Part shown: positions 48,201-60,200 of the stretch, piece by piece | Layout: the number at the start of each line of letters is the position of its first letter | Numbering within the stretch: the stretch's first letter is position 1 | From: Heliocidaris tuberculata | Lineage: Eukaryota > Echinodermata > Echinoidea > Camarodonta > Echinometridae | Assembly (NCBI GenBank): GCA_025618425.1 | Contig: CM046842.1 | Span: 33,741,885-33,805,884 of the forward strand | Direction: 5' to 3' | Length of the DNA: 64,000 bases | Notes under the pieces: generated by a model | What the model was told of the DNA's origin: nothing | Seen by the model: only the letters and a program-made list of their open reading frames with translations | Databases searched by the model: none | Program-made: the position numbers and the translations under genes

Positions 48201-51200
48201 AGAAGAAATGAAGAGAAACGGAAAGAAAGAGAAGCCAAGGAGTTAGAAGAGGTAGTTTGAAAGGTCATTCATCCTTTTGGTAGAAGTCGATCATGCAAAA
48301 CTAGATTTCAATAATTTTGCTATAATATTACTAGGCCTGAGTCGAAACGGTTCCCGCCCAGTCCCCGCCCAGTCCCCGCCCGTCATGCTGAAACCTGGGT
48401 TAGCATTTTTGGATTTTTGGCATTTCCAAACTGATTTTAACACTAATATATTGCAATTTAGAAATTCAAACATGCAATTCACATACTGAATTTCAATGTA
48501 ATCCAATTATATTTGCTGCAGTAATAAATGGAAATCATTTCAGACGATGATAAGCCTTTTTCGTGACTCTAAAAGAATAAGAGCTGCTAGGTACTGTGCG
48601 CATTCAGAAATGAAGTCAGAATGTGAGTCACAGGTGCTCAGTGCGCTCGAATACAGCCCTAGACCATAATACACACAGACGACGGTCGAATATAACTGAC
48701 GTGATTGTGTAAAAGTAAGCTTGAAAACAACTAAAAATACCAAGTAAGCGACAAGAAAAATACAAAATTATCGTAAAACAATACTTTGCTTTAGCAAACA
48801 ATAGTAAGGGTATCCATGATATCTCAAAGAAATAATGATATTTGAGGATTATGAGTGCACTTCATATCGAGATTAGTCAGCAATATTCCACATTTTTCTG
48901 AGTGCTAGATCGCAGATGGCAGCAGAGAGGAAAAAAATGTGGGCACTAGATCAGGTGATCAGCCAGCCATCACGTGATGTAAGGCCCACAATTTCTTCCC
49001 CTCTGCTGCCGTGCGGTCTTGCTCCGCAGCCAGAACAATGTCGAATATGGCTGCCTGATCTCAAAAAGGAAGTGCACTCATGATTCTCCAATCATTATTT
49101 CTTCGAGATATTATGGATACCCATACTATTTTCTGCCAATTGAAAAGAATTGTTTTACGGTAATTTTGTATTTTTGTTGTCGCTTACGTGGTATTTTTAG
49201 TTGTTTTAAAGCTTACTTTGATGCGATCATGTCAGTTATATTCGATCCTCGTCTGTGTGTATTACATTCTAGGGTTGTATTTGAGCGCACGGTACCACAA
49301 AGCTTGATTTCCTCTCTCAGCCCTCAATTTTAGGGCATGAAGAGACCTTTGGCTGTACTTCTAAATGTTTTATTTTTATTACGAAATGTTATTTATCTTG
49401 GGAAAAGCATTGTTTTATTGATTTGGATTCAGTAACTGTCTTCTATACTGCATTATTAGTTTAGCATTTTTTACCTTGACTCCCGTCACTTCATACACTC
49501 AGATTTTCTGTTGTGGGGAATTCCCGTACGGGTACCCAGTCCCCGCCCAAAATTTTTTAGTCAAACCCGGGTTTTGAAAAACCTGTGATGACTCGGGCCT
49601 AAATATTACATCTATGTGGGTAAAACACAACACCTGAAACGTTCCTGCTAGAATGCTTGCGTTTTTTAATAATTTTCATGTGTAATGTTGATTTTTACGA
49701 ATTTACCCCTTCTTGTTCGATCACTTATGTTTATGGCTCGTAGCTCAATCATGAATATTGTACAGATTAACCCATACGATGCCACAACCTTGTGTATTGA
49801 TCTGCGTAGCAGTCTCGTGTACATGTGCACTAGCTCATGCTCGCGTGCCACAATCTTGTATAGTAGCCTCCGTAGCAGTGCCAAGTACACGTTTAATCGC
49901 ACCCCGAAACTACACCTGGCACAGGGGGGATTAGTAGCTAGCACAATAGGGATTAGCACTGTGGCACTCCAGGGTTGGTATATGGGGGCAGATTAATGGT
50001 TAATTTTTTTCCCCCAAAACTGTCAAATCACTCCTCAGAAAAGGACATTGTTTATACATGACACTGCATGGGAAATTGTTTATTTTTCTTGAATTCACAT
50101 TTTATTTTTGCTTGCTCTTTCTGCTCCTCTAGCATGGTCCAGACTTCAAGAGGGAGATTCCGGATCCAGAAACCTTCATCCATCATCCCCCTGAAGATGA
50201 GGAAATGTTTACATTCAACATAGAGAAACCACCTAGCGAGCAGAAAACAGGTAAGACAATGTGAAAATCAATGAATGGGACTGAAATTCAAAAGAAAATT
50301 AATATCTAAACTGGTAAGATAACATGAAAATGAATGACCGGGACTGAAGTGATAAATTATGAAGATGAAGATCAGTTTACATTCAACATACATGTAGAGA
50401 AACCACCTAGTGAGCAGAAAACTGGTAAGTCAACATGAAAATCAGTAAATGGGACTAGTGTAAAAAATCTAAAAGAAGATGAAGTTCTGTTTACATGTAT
50501 ATTGACATGAACACCTGATGAGGGGAAAACTGGTGCGATAACATGAAAATTAATACATGTGACTGGATTAATGTATGTGACTGGATTAATATATTAAGGA
50601 CGTTCATCAGTTATGTTTGTGCGCACCTCAGCTGCGCATCCTGGCTGGTTGTGTTACGTCATCACAACACCGGGAGAGTACTGCGCGCAGTTAAGACAAT
50701 GGATATGCACATTAAACACAATGCTTGATAATGGGTTCGCAAGTGTGCGCAGTAACAAGAACCCGGTAAAAATAGATGAAATCAATAATTCTGTACCTGT
50801 GAAAAATATACCAAATATTAGCTGAAAGATAACATTCGATGCCCCCTCATGAATTTTCTATACATGTAGGTAAAGTAAGTCGTACAGGAAAAATGAAAGA
50901 TAGATGTAATTTGGAATTCATAGTCATGGTCATCTACCTCCCATTTTTAGTACAATGCCTTAGCACAAAAAGAGAGCTGGAGAAAGAAGGTCAAATATAT
51001 GCCCCAGAATCATTTGTCTATGCCATATGATTGTCTAATGATCATTATCCCTGCAGTCAAAGACATGAGCAAATAGAATAATGATTAATGTCATTCAAAA
51101 CGACTTACAATTTCCTTCTTTTTTATACACTGGTTCGAAAGTGTGCGTAAAATATAGATAATTATAGCCTCCGTCGTTACCGTGATTATTATGTTTGAAA

Positions 51201-54200
51201 TACTAGTAGTCGTGAACAGGTGTGCAAAAGTAAGGGTGCCTTACTTTTTTTTCCTTGGGAGGGGGAAAACACTCTGAGGTGCCCCACCTCACACGCTTGC
51301 TACCTGCTTACAGCCCTACCCCCCCCCCCCCCCCCCCGGACCATGCAAGCACATCCCCGCGCCGCCTTTTCTTCCATATTCCGATATATTTTCATGCGAG
51401 GTTTCAAATTTTTCATTTAAAAAAATTGAATAATTGAAGCACTGTAATCATCCATTGTTTTTCAATATCCCTCCTTACACCTGAAATAGGGTTATTTTGT
51501 TTCTACATTTTGTGTACAAAATTTTAAACACTTTTTGGTATACCGGCACCTCGCTACCCGAATATGAGGATATTCAGGCGACTCGCTACCAAAATATGAG
51601 GATATTCGAAAACCTTGCAAAATTATTTATTATAGAAATGCGGGGGCGCTACAGCCCTGCCTCGTACGCATATGGGGCTATTCATGCTAAACATCCTTTA
51701 TAGGAGTATATTGGAACACATCCGCCTAGAGAATGTTTTAAAGGATATTACAGAATCATTCAACTTTTTTTTTCTTTTCTTAAGACGGAACAGTTTTAAT
51801 AGAACAAAATTTGTGCAGTAATATATTACTTTTTTTTTTCTTCATATGACTATTAATTGGTGAGGGGATGTAGAGACCGAGCAAAAAAAGTTGCTTTCAC
51901 GATATTGGAATTTGCATTCAAGAGAAACTTTACACACACAGGCAGGTCACAGTTTACTTAGAATTGCGACTTACATAACATTAAAGATATAGTTATATAT
52001 TATGTATAATTATATAGATAATAATCTTGCGATGGGTTGGGAACCAAACAAGGAAAGCCTCTGGGCCCTGCCCCACACATACAGTGTTAATAAACACTGC
52101 ATTTATTGAAATGCAAGGGATCGTAGCTATCGATTTAGAAAATTCGATTATTCAGTGTTGAAACTACGTATTTTAGAGCACATAAAAAATTTCACTTGTT
52201 AAACTGCAAAATGATTGATGTCATATAACATCTTTTGGACTTGTGAGGAGGAGAATAAAAATGAAATTTTTTCATTCTTTTTAGGCACAGAGAAGCACCT
52301 GCCACACCCATGCGCTTCGGGGACTTGTAATAGAAGAGATATTGTAAAGTCAAATAATCAATGTTGCCAATGATGTGACTGGGAGTGTAGTGACCGAGAG
52401 AAAATAGGGAATGTAGAGGCATTTTGAATTAGAGCAAAAGTTGGTAAAATAAAGCTTTTTTTTTTTACATTCTTTAACATTAACATCATTTTTCTTGTCT
52501 TGCGAGAGGCCCCTCGGAAGGGACTGAACTGATCATTGCAAGCAAGAAAATTAAGATTATTGCGTTTTGAAACCTTGCATTTCACATCACTAGAAAATTA
52601 TTCATTAAACCCCTTTCCGCCCAGTCCTTTGATAGTAGGAAAAATCTTCCATCCCGCTTTTGTTGCCATCGGTAGACAGTATATTTGAGATACATTGCTC
52701 CTATCTGCATGTAAGGGAGCGGAGCGACCATGCTTGCGATACCTCGCCTTTTGGAGCACTAGAAAGCTGATCGCAATACTTCAAGCTTTATTATCTTGAG
52801 TGTGTGTGTGCAAAATATACAATAGAAAGGGTTTCTAAATGTTAAGAAACATTGCGTCTATTAATTATAGTAGGGACCGTAGTGAAAAGAAAAGAAAATT
52901 GAATACTGAAGGTTTGCACGATTATTAGATCACTTACAAGGAAGCTTAGTAATGCGAAATCAATTAAGTTGTAATTTTTTTTCTTGCGAGGGGATCAGGG
53001 GGAGGGGGTTGCCCCCTTTTTTTGAATGATTGGTTGGGGAAATTCCCCCTCTGCCTCCGCCTCCGGTGCCTGGGGTCGTGAATGTACCCCCCCCCCAAAA
53101 AAAAAAAACAAAAAAAAAATAATAATAATAATAATATTTAAAGAAAATAAAATATAAAATAAAACAATAATAATAATAATACTACTAATAATAATAGTAA
53201 TACTAATAATAATAATGTCAGTTACATGTCTGATAATAGGCAATCGAGCAAGTTTTGATAGTAAAGTTAGTAGCAATATTTCCGACAAGAATTTGTAAGT
53301 TTAAGACTCTCCGCCACACGGGGGCGCTGCCAGCACAAAAACCAGTACATGGACCCCCTTTTTTCAAAGTCTCTCCTCCTTCGGTATACTTTTCTCAACA
53401 AATCTGGAAGCTTTGGTGAGAATGACATGGATTTTGAATGTACAGTAGAGTTATTTTGCACCCATCCCATTCCTAGACAGGTTCCCAGCCAGCCATGCCA
53501 TGCATGCGCAGTTTTTGCGAGTTTTGCGAGTTTTTGACTTCTTCTGCTGAATGAGGGTGCTACTAGTACAAAAACGAGTGCATGGACCCCCCTTTTAAGA
53601 ACTTTCTCCTCCTTCTGTATACTCTTCTCTACAAATCTGGAAAAATTGACGAATCTGGCATGGATTTTGAATGTACAGTAGAGTTATTTCGAACCCATCC
53701 CATTCCCGGACATGTTCCCAGCCAGCCATGCCATGCATGCGCAGTTTTTGCGAGTTTTGCGAGTTTTTGACTTCTTCTGCTGAATGAGGGTGCTACTAGT
53801 ACAAAAACGAGTGCATGGACCCCCCTTTTAAGAACTTTCTCCTCCTTCTGTATACTCTTCTCTACAAATCTGGAAAAATTGACGAATCTGGCATGGATTT
53901 TGAATGTACAGTAGAGTTATTTCGAACCCATCCCATTCCCGGACAGGTTCCCAGCCAGCCATGCCATGCATGCGCAGTTTTTGCGAGTTTTGCGAGTTTT
54001 TTACTTTTTCCGCCACCTGAGGGCGCTGCTAGCACAAAAACGAGTGCATGGACCCCCATTTTTTAAACTTTCTCCTTCTGCAGTATGTAATTCTCTACAA
54101 ATCTGGAAAAATTTATGAATCTGACATGGATTTTGAATGTACAATAGAGTTTTTTCGAACCCATCCCATTCCCAGTCAGGTTCCCAGCCAGCCACGCGCA

Positions 54201-57200
54201 GTTTTTGCGAGTTTTGCGAGTTTTTTTACTTTTTTCCGCCACCTGAGGGCGCTGCTAGCACAAAAACGAATGCATGGACCCCCCTTTTTTAAACTTTCTC
54301 CTTTTGCAGTATATAATTCTCTACAAATCTGGAAAAATTTACGAATCTGACATGGATTTTGAATGTACAGTAGAGTTTTTTTCGAACCCATCCCATTCCC
54401 AGACAGGTTCCCAGCCAGCCATCTGCAGTTTTTGCGAGTTTTGCGAGTTTTTGACTTTTTCCGCCAAATGAGGGCGCTGCTAGCATAAAAACGAGTGCAT
54501 TGACCCCCATTTTAAAAACTTTTTCCTCCTTCAGTATACTTTTCTCTACAAATCTGGAAAGTTTGACAAATATGACATGGATTTTGACAGAATAATGGGG
54601 ATTTGTATATGACATTGGGAATTCTGAGGCCTATCAATGGCCAAAAACCTGCGATGACGTCATTCTACCTGACACCCAATCATGGCACAGTTCATTGTCC
54701 CATAGAAAAAAAAGTAAGCACATGGACCTATAATTTTCTATGCGTATTTGGGCTTCTCATGGACCAAAGTAACTGCATGCAAATTTGGTGAAAATGGCAT
54801 GGATTTGACCTTAACTGTGGAACATCATTAAGATGAAAAATACAGGTTTCCTTTGGGTTAGGAATTATCTGGAAAGTCAGAAAATTTGCCATTTTCTGTG
54901 CTACCTGGCAAATTTTTGTACCAAAACTTGGCCAAGAGAGACAACTTTACCAATGTTTTGTCTTTAAAAAGACAACACTTAACCTGTTAATTGAAAGTAA
55001 AGTGATAGGACCACTAGTCTGTACTATATTACCCTCTCCATGCTGGATCCATTTATGTTTCAGTTCAACTCTTGTATTTCTTTCTTTTCTAGCTGCTGTC
55101 AGCCATCACACAGCTTGGTCTGATGAACCATCCACAACCACAGAGAATGCTGACGAAGGAAAGATTGATATTGATGTAAGTAAAGAGATGAGGTTCGGTA
55201 ACCTCGTGGGACAAAAAAAAACAAAAACAAAAGAAGAAAAAGAAATGCCTCCCGGAGGATTGTGGTCAATCTTTGGTGGTCTTACTTGCTGGGTGACTTA
55301 TCTGGCTGACCATTTTGGTATTTTTACGAAATGAGTGTTACATTTCCATACCAAATATGTTCCACTTTGACAGTAAGTCACTAAAGGAAAATGAAACCAT
55401 GGGAAAAATCATTTTTAATGAAGAGAGAGGATAGAGAGAAGCAATTTAAAAAAAACTTCCATCAAAATCAGTTACGAAATGAGAAAGTTATGAAAGTTTG
55501 AAAGTCTCAATTTACTTTCTATGGCGCTCCTCAAATTGGCAATGTTGCTTCAAAGTGACAGTGAGAGTAGTACAACTCTCCATATATTTTGTACACAAAA
55601 TTTCATATTTTCCTCATTATCTCTCAAGGTGCAGCTTGTCTCCTTCTTTGCTCAAGATATATCAAGGGAAAATGTATTTGACACAACATATGTTGAGTTC
55701 ACAAAAAGACAAGCAGCATCTTTAGAGATAATGGAGAAAATATGAAATTTTGTGTACAAAACATATGGAGAGTTGTACTACTAAACCTGCAGTTTGGAAG
55801 CACCATTGCCAATTTGAGTATCGCCGTAGAAAGTACATTGAGACTTTTCAAACTTTCATAACTTTCTCATTTCGTAACCGATTTTGATGGAACTTTTTTG
55901 AAATTGCTTCTCTCTATCCTCTCTTTTCATTAGAACCGATTTTTCCCCAGGGTTTCATTCTCCTTTAAGTGTTCCTGACAATTTGTCTTTGCTGATCCTT
56001 CACTTACTCCAGTGGTAGCTGTTGCGGTCTCTATTTTGTCAAAGTTAGCACTAGGGATTGGATTATGCCATGTTGTGGGCCCATTGTAAACCTGTTGACT
56101 ACTAAATTCTTATATTTCCAGTAAGTTTGATACAGGAACCACCCAGTTCCAGTAGGCAAAAGGTTAAAATTAGGAATTAGGTTACTATTTAAAGGTAAAG
56201 TTGAGTTCTGGGCCCCGTTGCATAAAACTTACCATTAGCGGTAACTTTGCCATCAGTGGTAACTCCCATGGAAACCTTGATTTTGATTGGCTGTTGAGTG
56301 ATGTTACCATGGTAGTTACCATTGATAGCAGAGTTACCGTTAATGGTAAGTTTTATGCAACGGGGCCCTGGTCATGCAATCTCGTTGTGAAAGAAACTCT
56401 TAAAACAATTAGGAAAGGTTGATTGTGTCTCCATAAGAACTGGTGTATACTATGTGGTTTTGGAATCATCAAAATGATAAGAAAGTCGACCCATGCAATC
56501 TCGCTGAACAGCACATGCACTGCACACAGAAATGGGTATATGGGACTGCACATGCCTGTGACATGAATGTTCGGCCCAGACATTTCAGCTATTTCTCGTC
56601 ATTTTTTTAATATGAGGGCATTTTAAGAGGAATCATTTTCAGTGGACATTTCTGCCATGGTGTTCTTCCAAACTGACAAAAAAGGAATGAGAAAGCTCAC
56701 AAATTATTTTTCACCTTTCCCAAAACTCAACTTTTTCTTTAAGATTGACCTCAGAGCAAGGGTCACTAAGCATGTATAGTACAATAGGTTATGTGAGCCA
56801 TGAGGTAATATTACCTTTGCTCCTTTGTTACAGAAACAATGCAAATATCTCATGGCAAGTTAGCCTGTTAACTGCTGAATTATTTCATTCCCATAGACCT
56901 TATACACGGAACCACCCTGGTTCCCGTAGCCAACTGATTAAACTTGATGGCAATGAAAAACTTATTGTTCTCCCCTCACAGGACCTACCAGACTTAGAGG
57001 ATATCGATGAAGATGAGATCATGTGGGCCAGGCAATCTGTAAATGTAAGAGGAAGATATTTGTTCTGAAAATTACTAAATTGCATGGTTTTACATGCAAC
57101 ATGCTGATTGTGCTTGGTCTTCAATAGATCAGTTGATTATATATCAATATATGATTGTCTCTTCCAAGAACCTTTGATGGTTGACTCGATACTGTCACTT

Positions 57201-60200
57201 GTAAAGTATGATATTACTTTGGATGGACTCTCTTAGTTTTTACTTTGTCAGGCAATCCACAGGCAAGCTCCTGAATCTTCAAGAGTATTTTTTTTTGTGA
57301 AAGGAGTAAACATGAAACTATTAGAGTTAGAGCATATTTCAATGTATGTTCCTTCACATTACTATGTTGACTATTTGTTGCATGTTACATATGATAGTTC
57401 TATGATTGGTTCTTTCAGTTTTTGCTTTATCAGGCAATCCTCAGACAAGCTTTGATTATTCAAGAGTATTTTTTTGTGAAAGGAGTATACATGACACTCT
57501 AACAGTAAGAGCAAATTGTTTTAGATTTATCAAACAACATTCACAGTTCATCATGTTAGCTTTTTCCCCTCTGGGCCCTTTCTCTTTCTCGTCAGAAACC
57601 ACTTATAGAAGATATCACTCCAACCAAACCACCCGTTTCTATAGTAACGGATGACAGCAATCCCTCTCCATCAAGCCGTGTCCTTATTGAAGAGCTGGAG
57701 CCAGTGGAAAGGGAAGTAAGCAGGCTGACAGGGAAAGGTGATGGTATGGTGTCCCCAACGAGTCTGATTGAAGATATCACATTATCAGAAGATCCTGCTA
57801 ATGAGGTAGGTTGATTACTATACGTTAATCTTTTACTTTTTTCTGTGGAGGTTCACACACCTTAAAAAAAATTCATGATTACACCAGAAATTAATCTTCA
57901 TAGATTTATGTCTTGTAAGTTCTCATATTAAATGCTGCTCTGTTCCTGTATGTCACTTGGGTGCAAAGAAATCAATTCAGTGCTTAAAATTGGACAACGA
58001 TAATGGATATGGCCTCTTGATTTATTGCAAGTTCAGCCTTAGACATGAGAGAATTGAAAATCAATATGTCTTGAGCTTGAGTAGTTAATGTGCTGTCATA
58101 ATTCATAACACTGTATTTCAAACTTCAAAATGGTTTTTGTGATCACCGAGCTGTTGTAAATTTGTTTTGATAATGCTTCATTCCCATGGAAAGTTATACA
58201 TTATTAAAGGTCCCCTGCAACCAAAATGCAAGTTGATTCCTGTTGATGTGCAGGGATGCATACACCTGATATTTTGTTATTCAAACATCTAAATATGTTT
58301 CATAAATTTTTAATATATTTTTAAAGTCATTTTCTCAAACATGCTAAGCTCCACCCTAAAAAGAAAAATGCCCCAAATCTCATTCCTGCAATGACATCAT
58401 CTGTCAATCATTAGTGAGCTAAGGAGAGACAGTGGTATGTAGCTTTGCCAGAGATGACCATCTGTTCTAATAGACCATACAGTGCCTACATAGGAATTGC
58501 TATGTCAGACATGCTGTAGCATCACCAGGAAAAGAATGGTAATGAGGAGGTATTGTTTAAAAGCGTGCAATTCTATTTCGAGCATGTGCTGAGGGGAAGT
58601 TACATTCCACTGTCTATTGTAGAATATTAGTGTAGCTGACTGATGATTGACATATGATGTCATTGCAGGAATGAGATCTGGAGATTTTTTTTATGGTGGA
58701 GCTTACGAGGTTGGGAAAAATATTTTAAAAAAAAATCAAAAAAAATCTATGAAACATATCTAGATGTTTGAATAATAGAATATTAGTTGTATACATCCCT
58801 TCACATCAACAGCAATAAACTTGCATTTGGGTTGCGTTTGGGTTGCAGGGGCCTTTTAATGAAGTGACAGAAATCTTCTACAGTGTATGTCACAATTTCT
58901 ATTGCAATTAAAATGCTTAATATAGGTCTGAAGATACTAAAAATGAATAGATATTTTCAAAGGTATCATTTAAACCCGTAACCATGATACTGAAATGGGT
59001 CTCATCTGTACAGGAGGGAAAAAGCTTTGAGCAGCTCAAGACAGAGTACAGCGACATGGAGACGAGGTTGCCAAGAAGCTGGCAACTGAGGGAGCAATTT
59101 AGCGCACCTAAAGGCCCACTGGTGGAAGAGGTTGGCAAAGCTCAAGCTGCACAGAGCAAACCACTGGTGGAAGAGGTTGGGGCTGTGAGTGAAACTGATG
59201 GTGCAGCGACAAACACACTGGAGGAGGAGGTTGATGAAGAAAGCGAACCAGTAGAAGAGAAGAAAGAAGGGCATTACCTCACTGCTGAGCAAGGTTTATC
59301 TTTTATTCATCCTCTTCATGTAGAAATAATTTCTCTTTGAAAATGAAGGACATTTACCAGAGACGGCGGAAGGTCAGGTTCGGCAGACAAGAGGTGCCCC
59401 CACCCCCACTTCCATTGTTTGAGCCCAACGTTCCGCCACCTCTGACATTAACGCTGTCTTTTTAATTGAATCAAAACGGTATAACAGTTCCCATGTATCC
59501 CATAAGGGATACATGTTGCACTAACATTGAAGTCATTTTGAGGTTTTGTTCAGTAACTTTTGATGCAGAGCCTTAGTTAAAAGTATGAGCAGAAAGAACA
59601 AAATATTTCTGTACCAACTATGTCCATTTTTGTTGTGTTGCCTTAGTAAGATGGCAGGAATTCAAAAAATAAAAGAAAAAGTACACTAAAATTCTTAAAC
59701 TGGCAACATTTGAAAAAATGTCTATAGCACTGTTTTCCATACAAACGTTTTAATCGAGAATGAAATAAATGAGAATTGAATTGAATTGAATTGAATTGGC
59801 AATTTTTGAACTTATCAGCATTACTCTCCATGTACATTCCTTTCAAATACAAGTCATTTTGTTAGAATTTGTAGCGATGAAAGAAAAAAAGAAATGCATA
59901 TGATGCCGTTTTGAGAATAAAAGCTTATCAATTTAGGTGTTTTCAAATTCCTGACCTAAATTTATTGAAAACTTAATTTATTTATTCATTTATTCATTTT
60001 TTTATGAAAAAAACCAAACAAACAAGCAAACCAAAAAACACAGGGCAGTCCCATTCAGGGCCTTAAAGGTCCTGCTTTAGGTAGCTTAGCGAAACTTGAT
60101 GGCACGTAAAAATGCAGGAAAGATGCAAATGACAAAATTATGAAAATCATAATTTTATTCCATAGAGACAGAACCAAAATATTAGGATGTAGAATTAGTA

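Noticed and set aside
53349..54471. Series of similar 62-100 codon open frames
   Set aside because: They repeat with the 233 bp satellite unit, which is not a multiple of three, and both strands are open; not a protein family.
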